Positions 8,594 to 16,850 of a DNA stretch of 64,000 bases are shown here, piece after piece (positions within the stretch are counted from its first letter, which is position 1; each line of letters begins with the position of its first letter). The notes under the pieces were generated by a model, which saw nothing but the letters and a program-made list of their open reading frames with translations, searched no databases and was not told the origin of the DNA. Both the position numbers and the translations under genes were made by a program. Origin of the DNA: Nocardia exalbida NBRC 100660 (GTDB lineage: Bacteria; Actinomycetota; Actinomycetes; Mycobacteriales; Mycobacteriaceae); assembly GCF_000308575.1 (NCBI RefSeq), contig NZ_BAFZ01000054.1, positions 1 through 64,000 on the forward strand, read 5' to 3'.

Positions 8594-10230
8594 CACAACT
8601 CCTGGTGCGGGTAGCGGTGGTCGGTCGCGGGGACGAAGGTTTCCTTGATCGTGCGAGCGGAGGTCCAGCGCAGCAGGTTCTGTGCCGAGCCTGCCTTGTC
8701 GTTGGTGCCGGACGCGCGCGACCCGCCGAACGGCTGTTGGCCGACGACCGCGCCGGTCGGTTTGTCGTTGATGTAGAAGTTGCCCGCCGCGAAGCGCAAC
8801 CGCTCGAGCGCGGTGCCGATCGCCGCGCGATCCTGGGCGATGATCGCGCCGGTCAAGCCGTAGGGCGAGCCGCGATCGATCCGGTCGAGCGTGGACTCGA
8901 ACGAGCCGCGGACCGAATCGTCGTAGACGTGCACGGCCAGGATCGGGCCGAAGTACTCGGTGCGGAACGCCTCGTCGGCCGGGTCGTCGCCGAGCAGGAC
9001 GGTCGGCTCGACGAAGTAGCCGACGCTGTCGTCGGCGTGGCCGCCCGTGGCGATGGTCAGGCCGGGGGTCGCCTTGGCGCGCGCCAGGGCGTCGGTGTTC
9101 CGGACGAAGGCGCGCCGATCGATGAGCGCTCCGCCGAAGTGGCCGAAGTCGGTGACGTCGCCGTAGCCGAGCGCGGCCACTCGGTCGATGAACTCGCGGC
9201 CCATCCGATCCCACAGCGATCGGGGGAGAAAAGCGCGTGAGGCGGCCGAGCACTTCTGGCCTTGGTAGTCGAACGCGCCGCGGATCAGGGCCGTGCTCAG
9301 CACCTCGGGATCGGCGGAGCTGTGCGCCACCACGAAGTCCTTGCCGCCGGTCTCGCCGACCAGGCGCGGATAGGAGTCGTAGCGGTCGAGATTCGCCGCG
9401 ACGGTGCGCCAGAGGTGCCGGAAGGTCGCGGTGGACCCGGTGAAGTGGATGCCCGCGAGCCGGTGATCGGCCAGCGCCACCTCCGACACCTCGGGTCCCG
9501 CGCCGTGCACCATATTGATCACGCCGGGTGGCAGTCCCGCCGCCTCCAGCAGCCGCATCGTCCAGTACGCGGCTACCGATTGGGTGACGGCGGGCTTCCA
9601 CACCACGGTGTTGCCCATCAGCGCGGGCGCGGTGGGCAGGTTGCCCGCGATGGCGGAGAAGTTGAACGGCGTGATCGCGTAGACGAAGCCCTCGAGCGGC
9701 CGGTAGTCCACCCGATTCCACACCCCCGGCGCCGAGATCGGCTGGTCCGCCAGGATCCGGCTCGCGAAGTGTACGTTGAACCGCCAGAAGTCGACCAGTT
9801 CGCAGGGGGTGTCGATCTCGGCCTGGTAAGCCGTCTTGGACTGACCCAACATCGTTGCGGCGGAGATGGTTTCGCGCCACGGCCCGGCCAGTAGGTCGGC
9901 GGCGCGCAGGAAGATCGCGGCGCGCTCGGCGAAGGACAGCGCGCGCCAGTCCGGCGCCGCCGCATCGGCCGCCGCGATGGCGTCGCGGACTTCACCCGGT
10001 CCGGCCGTGGTGAGCGTGCCGAGGACGGCGGCGTGCCGGTGCGGCTGCACCACCGTGACGCGCTCACCCGAACCGCGGCGATGCGCACCGCCGATGACGT
10101 GGGCGACGTCGGTCGGGGTCGCGGCGAGTTCGGCCAGCTTCACCCGTAGGCGCTCACGTTCCGCCGTGCCCGGCGCGAAGCTGCCCACCGGCTCGTTGAC
10201 CGGCGGGGGCGGGGACACGACGGCATCCAT
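8593..10230 (-). CDS. pruA: L-glutamate gamma-semialdehyde (P5C) dehydrogenase
   Basis: The 545-residue aldehyde-dehydrogenase-fold protein converts the product of pruB to glutamate using NAD. Seen in the sequence are the 'FNFSAIAGNLPTAPALMGNTVVWKPA' NAD-binding region, 'GIHFTGSTATF', the general-base Glu in 'LVGETGGKDFVV', and the catalytic Cys in 'YQGQKCSAASRAF'. The ATG at 10230 has GGAGG four bases upstream. The start lies 65 bp from the divergent pruC start, with an 8-bp-arm inverted repeat between them. Confidence 0.93.
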   Translation of the reverse strand: MDAVVSPPPPVNEPVGSFAPGTAERERLRVKLAELAATPTDVAHVIGGAHRRGSGERVTVVQPHRHAAVLGTLTTAGPGEVRDAIAAADAAAPDWRALSFAERAAIFLRAADLLAGPWRETISAATMLGQSKTAYQAEIDTPCELVDFWRFNVHFASRILADQPISAPGVWNRVDYRPLEGFVYAITPFNFSAIAGNLPTAPALMGNTVVWKPAVTQSVAAYWTMRLLEAAGLPPGVINMVHGAGPEVSEVALADHRLAGIHFTGSTATFRHLWRTVAANLDRYDSYPRLVGETGGKDFVVAHSSADPEVLSTALIRGAFDYQGQKCSAASRAFLPRSLWDRMGREFIDRVAALGYGDVTDFGHFGGALIDRRAFVRNTDALARAKATPGLTIATGGHADDSVGYFVEPTVLLGDDPADEAFRTEYFGPILAVHVYDDSVRGSFESTLDRIDRGSPYGLTGAIIAQDRAAIGTALERLRFAAGNFYINDKPTGAVVGQQPFGGSRASGTNDKAGSAQNLLRWTSARTIKETFVPATDHRYPHQEL

Positions 10231-10253
10231 GAGACCTCCTACTATCAGGTGAA

Positions 10254-10283
10254 TTTCCGGTAATGTGAAGTCAACACCGGAAA
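10254..10283. promoter_or_regulatory. Inverted repeat, likely PruC operator
   Basis: TTTCCGGT (10254-10261) and ACCGGAAA (10276-10283) are perfect complements separated by 14 bp, so the half-sites are 22 bp apart centre to centre, two helical turns. This suits a dimer binding one DNA face. The element lies in the 65-bp gap between pruA and pruC, and TAATGT inside it could serve as a -10 for pruC. Assignment to PruC is by position. Confidence 0.55.
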
Positions 10284-10295
10284 ACTGCCCGGAGA

Positions 10296-11609
10296 ATGAG
10301 CCAACCAGACAAAGATGGGGCAAGTGCGTTGTCGAGTTGGCCGAAGGACGGGAACGTGGCCGGGGAAGGTGATCAGGTCGCCGCGGATATCGACCTGTTC
10401 GCGCTGGCGCAGATGATCGCGGACAACGCGGGCGGAATGGTGTCGATCGAGGACCCGCGGTCGCATGTGCTCGCGTACTCGGCCTCCGACGAGAACGCCG
10501 ACGAATTGCGGGTGCGATCGATCCTCGGCCGTGAGGGGCCGCGGGAGTATCTGACCCTGCTGCGGCGCTGGGGGGTGTTCGATCGTCTGCGCGACACCGA
10601 CGAGGTCGTCGACGTGCCCGCGCACGAGGAGCTGAACATCAAGCGCCGATTGGTGATCGGCATCCGGCGTCCCACGGACGGGCACACGCGCGGTGCTCGG
10701 GTGCTCGGCGCGATCTGGCTGCAAGAGGGCGGCCGGCCGTTCAAGCCGGACGCGGCCGAAATCCTGCGCGGCGCGGCGGCCCTCGCGGGACGCCTGATCT
10801 CCCGCAGTCTCGACACGCCCACCACCGAGGCGCTGCTGATCCGGCGGCTGTTCGGTGCGAGCGGGCCCGTGATCGACGCCGCGGCCGTGGTGAACGCGCT
10901 GAGCCTGCCGACCACCGGCCCGGCGGCGGTGATCGGGTTCGCGCTCATGGCGGGGGAGGGGGCGACCGGCGCCGAGCCGGCGGCGGTGGGCGGCGTTCTG
11001 CGCCTGCGCGCCAGCTCTTTCCGCGGTGACTCGGTGACCACCACGATCGGTGATCGCGTCTACGTACTGCTGCCCGGCTACCGTTCCGCGCAGGCGGTGA
11101 CGGCTTGGACACGGCAGTTGATCGAGCAGCTCGAAGCCAAGCGCGCGCTGTCGCTGCGGGCCGCGATCGCCTGTCCGGTCAGCGATCTCGGCCGGGTGGC
11201 CGACGCGCGCGCGGAGGTAGATCGGGTCCTGGACCGCACCGACGCGGCATCGCCGGGAAGCCGGGTGACCACCCTCGCCGAGGCGCGGACCGCTGTGCTG
11301 CTCGGCGAGACCCTCGATCTCGTCGGCGCACGGACGGAACTGCACGATCCGCGGCTGCACGCGCTGTTGGACTACGACCGCAAGCATTCCGCGAGCCTGC
11401 GCGACAGTGTCGAGACCTATCTGCGCGAACACGGCGACGTGCGCGACGCCGCCGCGGCACTGCGCGTGCATCCGAACACGCTGCGCTACCGGCTTCGCCG
11501 GGTCGAGGACATTCTCGGCATGAACCTCGACGACCCGGCCGACCGGCTGCTGTTGCAGATCCAGCTCGCCCTGCATCGCCGCCCGCGCCCGCCCGAGGCG
11601 CGGGGGTGA
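10296..11609 (+). CDS. pruC: PucR-family proline-utilisation activator
   Basis: The 437-residue protein has a GAF-like/GGDEF-like central region and the C-terminal PucR HTH ('RDAAAALRVHPNTLRYRLRRVE', about residues 388-410). In mycobacteria PruC activates pruAB in response to proline; the divergent placement here is the same. The ATG at 10296 has GGAG only two bases away. A GTG at 10356 has AAGGACGGGAAC just before it and may be the true start, giving a protein 20 residues shorter. Confidence 0.85.
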   Translation: MSQPDKDGASALSSWPKDGNVAGEGDQVAADIDLFALAQMIADNAGGMVSIEDPRSHVLAYSASDENADELRVRSILGREGPREYLTLLRRWGVFDRLRDTDEVVDVPAHEELNIKRRLVIGIRRPTDGHTRGARVLGAIWLQEGGRPFKPDAAEILRGAAALAGRLISRSLDTPTTEALLIRRLFGASGPVIDAAAVVNALSLPTTGPAAVIGFALMAGEGATGAEPAAVGGVLRLRASSFRGDSVTTTIGDRVYVLLPGYRSAQAVTAWTRQLIEQLEAKRALSLRAAIACPVSDLGRVADARAEVDRVLDRTDAASPGSRVTTLAEARTAVLLGETLDLVGARTELHDPRLHALLDYDRKHSASLRDSVETYLREHGDVRDAAAALRVHPNTLRYRLRRVEDILGMNLDDPADRLLLQIQLALHRRPRPPEARG

Positions 11610-11855
11610 CGGCGGTGGCGCTACCCCGGTCACGCTCGCCGAACGGGTACCGGTGCGGTGCCCGGCCGCGCTTCGGACCTGCGTAGACGTGCCCCGGAAG
11701 GCGAACCGGCGGCTGACCGGCCCGCTGCGCGATACGCCTGCCGAAGGGGTCCGCGCGGCCTACAGTTGAGCGCGGGAACCCGGGTCACGGCCCCGGGGAG
11801 GCGTCCGGTTCGGATCGCGCCGGACACCCTCCGGGTCCCCGTCACGGAGGACGAG

Positions 11856-13859
11856 ATGACGACGCGACGTCAGACGCTCGAGGTGGGTTCGCGGTTCGGG
11901 CCGTATCGCCTGGATCGCCTGATCGGTCGTGGCGGCATGGGGGAGGTATTCGAGGCCTACGACACCGTCAAGGACCGCACCATCGCCTTGAAGGTGCTGC
12001 CCGAGCGGCTGCACGACGACCCGGTGTTCCGGGAACGGTTCCGGCGCGAATCGCACGTCGCGGCGCGGTTGCAGGAACCGCACATCATCCCGATCCACGA
12101 CTACGGCGAGATCGACGGCAGGCTCTACATCGACATGCGCCTGGTCGGCGGCGACAGCCTGCGCGCGCTGCTGACCGAGCGGGCGCCGCTGGATCCGGAG
12201 CGGGCGGTCGCGATCGTCCGGCAGGTCGCCGCGGCGCTGGACGCCGCGCACGCCGACGGCTTGGTGCACCGGGACATCAAGCCGGACAACATCCTGCTCA
12301 CCCCGGATGGCTTCGCCTACCTGGTGGACTTCGGGATCGCCCAGTCGGCCACCGGGGAGAGTCTCACCAGCGACGGATCGGCGATCGGATCGTTCCACTA
12401 CATGGCGCCGGAGCGGTTCCACTCCCGCGTGGTCACCCCCGCCGCCGACATCTATGCCCTGACCTGCGTGCTCTACGAGTGCCTGACCGGTTCGCGGCCG
12501 TATCCGAAGGACACCGACGCGCAGATCATCTCGGCGCACCTGTTCGAACCGCCGCCGCGGCCGCACTCGTGCCGTCCCGGACTGCCCGCCCGGCTGGACG
12601 CGGTGGTCGCGCGCGGGATGGCCAAGGACCCGCAGGCGAGGTACGCCACCGCGGGTGAACTCGGGGCGGCCGCGCAGGCGGCGGTGGCCGAAGCCCCCAC
12701 GCAGGCGACTTCCGCGGCGGGTGGCGCGGTGACCGATGCGGGTCCACCACCGGACCGGTCGGGCGCGACGGCCGCGCCACCGGAGCCGGGCGGCGACAAC
12801 GGCGAGCGACCACGCCGCCGCGGCGTACTGCGCGTGCTCGCCCTGCTGTGCGTCGTCCTGCTCGCCGCCACCCTCGGCTTCTTCGGCTGGGAGGCGACCC
12901 GGCCGAACACCGGCATCGCCGTTCCCGACGCGAGCGCTCCGAACGGCCCGGACGTCGAATTGCTGTCGCTGGTGGGCCCGCCGGGCTACAAACGCGCCAA
13001 CTGCGTGCACGAAGACCCCGACCCGCCCACCGCCGCCGTCGTCTTCTGCACCGCGAATCCGGCCGCGAGCGATCCCGCGGCGCGATTCCTGCGATTCCGC
13101 AACGTCGACCAATTGCGCGGTTACACCTCAGCATTGCTGACGGGCCTGCAAGGACGCAACTGCCCCGGCGACCCGCCGGGGACGGACGGACCGATGCTGC
13201 GCGACGGCGCGGAAGTCGGCCGCAAGTCGTGTTTCCTGAGCAAGGTGGACGATCCGACCGCGCCACGGCCCGCGCTGCTGGTCACGGACGAGCGGGCGCT
13301 GGCGGCCGCGGTGTACATCTGGGAGCCTGCTGAGCAGCAGTACCGCGACTATGTGGCCGCACGCAACGGTTTCTCGTTCCGCACCGCCGATCTCGCCCGC
13401 GATCCGGACTATTTCACGCAGGCCGATCGCGCTGTGCTGAACCATCTGGCCGGTGATTTCGGCCCGGCCAACTGCCGCCACTCCGACCCGCCGCCCGGTC
13501 CGGTGGACGCGGTGCTGGCCTGCGGCACCAAGATCGGATTCCCGTCCGCGGAGTTCTACGGGTTCCCCGACCAGGAGTCCGCGATGTACCTGTACGAGGC
13601 CAACCGCGGGCAGTTCTCGGGACATGTGTGCGGTCGCGGCGACATGGGCGACGACGTCTGGCGGCAGAACGGCAACGTCCTCGGCCGCTTCTTCTGCTAT
13701 CCGAACACCGATCCCGCGCTCGGCCCGAGCTGCCTGTTCCTGATCCACCAGAAGTTCGGCATCGCCGGGCATTTCTGCGCGCTGCGCGCCGATCACCCGG
13801 ACCAGGGACCGAAGAGCGAGGCCGAGCTGACGGCGTGGTTCCACCGGTACTTCGGTTAG
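11856..13859 (+). CDS. Receptor Ser/Thr protein kinase with duplicated Cys-containing ectodomain
   Basis: The 667-residue protein has an N-terminal PknB-type kinase: the Gly-rich loop at 24-30, Lys46, HRD 138-140, DFG 158-160. A Pro/Ala linker leads to one TM segment (about 324-342) and an extracellular domain of about 320 residues. That domain is a tandem repeat: C383, C398, C436, C459 are matched by C540, C556, C592, C614, with spacings 15/38/23 against 16/36/22, plus C626 and C641. Disulfide-stabilised ectodomains also occur in PknH-type kinases. ATG 11856 follows GGAGG by five bases. The ligand is unknown. Confidence 0.88.
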   Translation: MTTRRQTLEVGSRFGPYRLDRLIGRGGMGEVFEAYDTVKDRTIALKVLPERLHDDPVFRERFRRESHVAARLQEPHIIPIHDYGEIDGRLYIDMRLVGGDSLRALLTERAPLDPERAVAIVRQVAAALDAAHADGLVHRDIKPDNILLTPDGFAYLVDFGIAQSATGESLTSDGSAIGSFHYMAPERFHSRVVTPAADIYALTCVLYECLTGSRPYPKDTDAQIISAHLFEPPPRPHSCRPGLPARLDAVVARGMAKDPQARYATAGELGAAAQAAVAEAPTQATSAAGGAVTDAGPPPDRSGATAAPPEPGGDNGERPRRRGVLRVLALLCVVLLAATLGFFGWEATRPNTGIAVPDASAPNGPDVELLSLVGPPGYKRANCVHEDPDPPTAAVVFCTANPAASDPAARFLRFRNVDQLRGYTSALLTGLQGRNCPGDPPGTDGPMLRDGAEVGRKSCFLSKVDDPTAPRPALLVTDERALAAAVYIWEPAEQQYRDYVAARNGFSFRTADLARDPDYFTQADRAVLNHLAGDFGPANCRHSDPPPGPVDAVLACGTKIGFPSAEFYGFPDQESAMYLYEANRGQFSGHVCGRGDMGDDVWRQNGNVLGRFFCYPNTDPALGPSCLFLIHQKFGIAGHFCALRADHPDQGPKSEAELTAWFHRYFG

Positions 13860-13910
13860 CGCCTCGGCCACCGGCGCCGGTCCAGCTGCGGCGCGGTTGC
13901 GCTCTTCCTG

Positions 13911-13945
13911 TAGACAATAAATACGGACGACCGTATAGTTTGTGC
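13911..13945 (+). promoter_or_regulatory. Promoter with embedded palindromic operator (leaderless)
   Basis: A -35-like TAGACA (13911-13916), a 17-bp spacer and a -10 TATAGT (13934-13939) are followed by six bases and the ATG at 13946, so the transcript is probably leaderless. The spacer and -10 contain the perfect inverted repeat ATACGG-ACGA-CCGTAT (13921-13936), of the kind bound by TetR-type repressors. No regulator gene is adjacent. Confidence 0.65.
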
Positions 13946-14392
13946 ATGGATAGTGGCTGGATGATGGACCTGGCGACGGAACTCGCCGCCGTCAAGAGCA
14001 GGCAGGACGTCCCTGCGGCGTTGCGGCTCATGCACGACGGGATGGTGTTGGAAGCGCCGGCGTTCGGGACGGTGGCGCGTGGGCTGGAGGCGAACGAGTT
14101 CGCGCTGCGGGCCTTCTTCGCGTCGTTTCCGGACTATGACGTCGAGCTGAGCGGGCACGCGGCAGAAGGGGAGACGCTGGTCTGCTGGGGAACGGCGCGA
14201 ATGACCCTGACCGGCAACCGATTCGGGGTAGAGCCGAATGGCCGGCGGGCCCAACTGCCGGTGTTCCTCCGCTTCGCGTTCGCGGACGGGCTGATCGCGG
14301 GGGAGTACTTCCACTTCGATCTGTCGGAGCTGTGCGCCCAATCGGGTGTATCCACCGACGCGGTACGGCAGAAGCTGTTCGGCGGGAGATGA
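13946..14392 (+). CDS. SnoaL-like (NTF2-fold) polyketide-cyclase/ester-cyclase-type protein
   Basis: The 148-residue protein has the SnoaL/NTF2-like pattern: an early helix ('ALRLMHDGMVLEAPA'), 'ANEFALRAFFASFPDYDVEL' and beta strands ending in 'GLIAGEYFHFDLSELCAQ'. Members act as cyclases, isomerases or small-molecule binders; the reaction here cannot be told. It is expressed from a promoter with an embedded palindrome and followed at once by a DUF3237 gene, forming a two-gene unit. Confidence 0.7.
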   Translation: MDSGWMMDLATELAAVKSRQDVPAALRLMHDGMVLEAPAFGTVARGLEANEFALRAFFASFPDYDVELSGHAAEGETLVCWGTARMTLTGNRFGVEPNGRRAQLPVFLRFAFADGLIAGEYFHFDLSELCAQSGVSTDAVRQKLFGGR

Positions 14393-14394
14393 TC

Positions 14395-14871
14395 ATGGAC
14401 GCACGGGTCAGGGATGTCGCGGGGATCGAGACCAGGCAGCTGTTCGACATCGTGGTGGATCTCGCGCCGCCGCTGAACATCGGGAAGGGACGGGTGTTGT
14501 TCGGCGCGGCTGGTGGGTCGTTCGAAGGGCCGAAGCTGCGCGGCGTGGTGCTGCCGGGCGGCGGCGACTGGGCGTTGTTCCGGCAGGACGGGAGCATGAT
14601 GCTCGACGTCCGGCTCACCTTGCGGACCGACGACGACGCCCTGGTGCAATTGACCTACGGTGGGCGGTGGACCATCCCCGAGGAGATGCGCGACCGAATG
14701 GGCGATCCGGCCACGCGGCACCTCGTCGATCCCGGGAGCTACTACTTCCGCACGACGCCGGTGTTCGAAACCGGTGCGCGAAAGTATCTGTGGCTCAACG
14801 ACGTCGTCTGCGTCGGATCGGGGTATCCGGTCGAGGGCGGCATCGCCTACCGAGTCTTCGAGGTCGTCTGA
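14395..14871 (+). CDS. DUF3237 family protein
   Basis: The 158-residue protein matches the DUF3237 pattern: 'PPLNIGKGRVLFGAAGGSFEGPKLRGVVLPGGGDW' early, 'LTLRTDDDALVQLTYGGRW' in the middle, and 'YYFRTTPVFETGARKYLWLNDVVCVG' near the end. The fold is a calycin-like beta barrel; the biochemical role is not established. ATG 14395 has GGGAG six bases upstream, inside the end of the SnoaL gene; an ATG at 14389 overlaps that stop. The two genes are co-transcribed and perhaps act on the same lipophilic substrate. Confidence 0.75.
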   Translation: MDARVRDVAGIETRQLFDIVVDLAPPLNIGKGRVLFGAAGGSFEGPKLRGVVLPGGGDWALFRQDGSMMLDVRLTLRTDDDALVQLTYGGRWTIPEEMRDRMGDPATRHLVDPGSYYFRTTPVFETGARKYLWLNDVVCVGSGYPVEGGIAYRVFEVV

Positions 14872-14962
14872 CATCGAAACCTGCCGTCTACGTCAACCAC
14901 GACGGCACACGCGCGTTGACGATGTGACGTCGCAGCGAACGCCCTCTCGGGAAAATTGATCA

Positions 14963-15000
14963 GCCCGGGCACGCGGCGGCGGGAGCCGCCGCATGCGGGC
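14963..15000. terminator. GC-rich hairpin between convergent genes
   Basis: GCGGCGGC (14973-14980), loop GGGA and GCCGCCGC form a perfect 8-bp stem. An outer GCCCG/CGGGC pair (14963-14967, 14996-15000) can extend it. It lies between the + strand DUF3237 gene and the - strand zinc-ribbon gene, so it can end both. There is no T-run, as is common for actinobacterial terminators. Confidence 0.5.
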
Positions 15001-15014
15001 GTACGTCGCCTGGG

Positions 15015-15395
15015 TCAGCGCTGCCAGTTGCTGTCGGGACCGGGCTGTTGCTGCCAATGGGCGGCGGGCGCGCCGAGGGCGGGCTGCTGAGGGTCGGGAG
15101 CGGACTGCTGGGGCCACTGCGCGGCAGGCTGCTGGTACTGGGCCGGGCCCATGGTCTCGGCGTTGGCGCGGGCGAGAAGATCGGGGACCTGCGGGCCGGC
15201 GACCGGTGAGGATGCGCCGCACCAGGTGCATTCCAGGGAGTGCTTGGTGCTGAGCGGGAAGAGCGGGATGAAGAAGAGCGTGAACTTGGTGACGAGTTTG
15301 CGCAGCGCGTGTGCGGCGGGATTGCCGCAGCGGCCGCAGACCAAGGTGATCATGGCGAGCGTGTGAATACGCTTCTGCCAGCCCCAGATGAGCAT
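15015..15395 (-). CDS. Zinc-ribbon domain protein
   Basis: The 126-residue protein has two CxxC pairs, C20-C23 and C56-C59, flanking a hydrophobic stretch ('FTLFFIPLFPLS'). This is the arrangement of zinc-ribbon proteins with a membrane-associated segment. The C-terminal half is low-complexity, rich in Gln, Pro and Ala. Function is unknown; such proteins are common in Nocardia and mycobacteria. It converges with the DUF3237 gene and lies just downstream of the CYTH gene on the same strand. Confidence 0.65.
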   Translation of the reverse strand: MLIWGWQKRIHTLAMITLVCGRCGNPAAHALRKLVTKFTLFFIPLFPLSTKHSLECTWCGASSPVAGPQVPDLLARANAETMGPAQYQQPAAQWPQQSAPDPQQPALGAPAAHWQQQPGPDSNWQR

Positions 15396-15470
15396 GTGAA
15401 ACCCCCAGAAGTAGAGAATCCGATGTCGGTCACAGTAGTAGATCGACCGGGCGGCGGCTTCAGGTGCGGA

Positions 15471-16001
15471 TCAGAACCGCAGTTCGCGGACGGTATCGAG
15501 GTCGATACCGTGCCGAGCGTAGATCTTGATCGTGTTCTCGCCGGTGAGATCGGCTTCGGCGTAGCCGAGCAGCTCGGCGATCCGGATCACGTCTTCCTGC
15601 GTCGCGGCTTCGATCTCCAGATATGGAGGAATCCCCGGCCAGGTGTCGATCTCGAGTTGTGCGCCGTCGAGTTCGAAACTGATCCGCTTCGTTTCCTGGT
15701 AGGACTTCGCGGTGAAGCCCAACAGCTCGAGCAGGGCGTTGGCGTCGGTGAAGTCGTCGACGCCGACTTCGACCTCGTGGGTGCCGTCGATGGCGTCGCT
15801 GGTGATCTGCTTGACGGCGAGAGTAACCCCGTTCCCGTTGTCACGCAGCCTGATCCACTTCGACCGATCGCCCGGCGTGATGTCGTAGACGTAGCGGCGC
15901 ATGAATCGCTCGCCGAGCTTGCGGCCCCCCTTGTCCACGATCAGTCGTTCGACAGCACCGGGGTCGATATCGAGAATCTTGGCTTCGTGCTCGATGGGCA
16001 C
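15471..16001 (-). CDS. CYTH-domain protein (class IV adenylate cyclase/triphosphatase-like)
   Basis: The 176-residue protein is a triphosphate tunnel metalloenzyme. The N-terminal ExExK motif is E4-H-E6-A-K8, and charged strands 'WIRLRDNGNGVTLAVKQ', 'HEVEVGVDDF' and 'YLEIEAAT' line the tunnel. Family members make cAMP or hydrolyse inorganic or thiamine triphosphate; which applies is not decidable here. The GTG start at 16001 has AGGAG upstream. No CHAD domain is fused or adjacent. Confidence 0.85.
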   Translation of the reverse strand: MPIEHEAKILDIDPGAVERLIVDKGGRKLGERFMRRYVYDITPGDRSKWIRLRDNGNGVTLAVKQITSDAIDGTHEVEVGVDDFTDANALLELLGFTAKSYQETKRISFELDGAQLEIDTWPGIPPYLEIEAATQEDVIRIAELLGYAEADLTGENTIKIYARHGIDLDTVRELRF

Positions 16002-16382
16002 CGCTGGCTCCTGTCAGGTTGTCCGGCCGGTTTCGTTCGAGTGTGCCCGGCAACGGTTGCACATCCAGGCGCTCGCGGACGCGCCGCGGCCGGTACCCGG
16101 TCCGACCGAGCGCGACGAGTTCGGCATTGATGTCGACTCCGATCGCGCCGAAGACTCGCGGCGGAAGGTGTCGCTGTTTCACGCCGTTGGTGGCGTTGGT
16201 TCGAGCCGGGTCGACCCAGTTCCTGGGTCACGTTGTCGCGCACGACGATCCAGATGCCTGCATTGCCGAAGAAAATCTCTCCGAAACCAGGAACCGATCA
16301 GCGGGGGCTGCCGTCTAAGCCTGTGACAGAACAGTTTCGAGGCTATGCAACCCGTTCACAGCTCAGAAATAGGGGGGACGTC
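16002..16382. other. Intergenic region without a supported gene
   Basis: About 380 bp lie between the divergent CYTH gene and the secreted-protein gene. Several short frames cross it in both directions, none with a start, ribosome site and recognisable protein together. The 3' part, from about 16260, is less GC-rich and should hold the promoter of the secreted-protein gene. Confidence 0.4.
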
Positions 16383-16850
16383 ATGAACCTTGTCAGGTCC
16401 AGGCCGGCAGTCCGATTCAGTCGAACACTACTGTTCGCAGTGGTGTCGACGATCGTGTTGGTCACGAGCGTGCTGGCCGCCGCTGCCGCGCACGCTTCGT
16501 TTCAGCAGTGCACCAACTACAGAGTCACGACCCAGTGGGGCAGAGTCGAAGTCGACACCAGACCCGCGGGTGGAGACCCCATCGGGGGTGTCGCATGGGC
16601 CATGTTCCTCAACAACATCTCCGACATCCCCGGCAGATACGACTACCAGATCCTGGTCAACGGCAAGCCCGTCGAACAGGACTCGAAGATGAAGGACGAC
16701 AACTTCCACATGACGATCCCCCGGTATCAGAGGGGACGTCACGTTTACGAGGAAGGAGACGAAATCCAGGTGATCGCCTCACACGCCGCGGGCAAGAATC
16801 TCTACGTGACCCCCATCAACCGTTGCACCATCCCCTATGCGGGAAGATAA
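16383..16850 (+). CDS. Small secreted protein of unknown function, atypical codon use
   Basis: The 155-residue protein has a signal peptide: basic N-terminus, hydrophobic core (about residues 15-35) and a cleavage site after 'AAHA' (Ala38). The mature part is about 117 residues with two Cys (C43 and C148) near its ends, which could form one disulfide. No family is recognised. Arg codons are unlike the window: of 13, five are AGA, three AGG and none CGC. This suggests recent acquisition. A GGGGGG run precedes the ATG. The next gene overlaps its 3' end by 14 bp, so the two are coupled. Confidence 0.7.
   Translation: MNLVRSRPAVRFSRTLLFAVVSTIVLVTSVLAAAAAHASFQQCTNYRVTTQWGRVEVDTRPAGGDPIGGVAWAMFLNNISDIPGRYDYQILVNGKPVEQDSKMKDDNFHMTIPRYQRGRHVYEEGDEIQVIASHAAGKNLYVTPINRCTIPYAGR

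Noticed and set aside
15240..16130. 296-residue plus-strand frame
   Set aside because: Antisense to the CYTH and zinc-ribbon genes; no start context and no recognisable protein.
16180..16260. Possible tRNA-like sequence around GGTTCGAGCC
   Set aside because: A T-loop-like GGTTCGA occurs, but no matching acceptor stem, anticodon arm or D-arm at the right distances was found.
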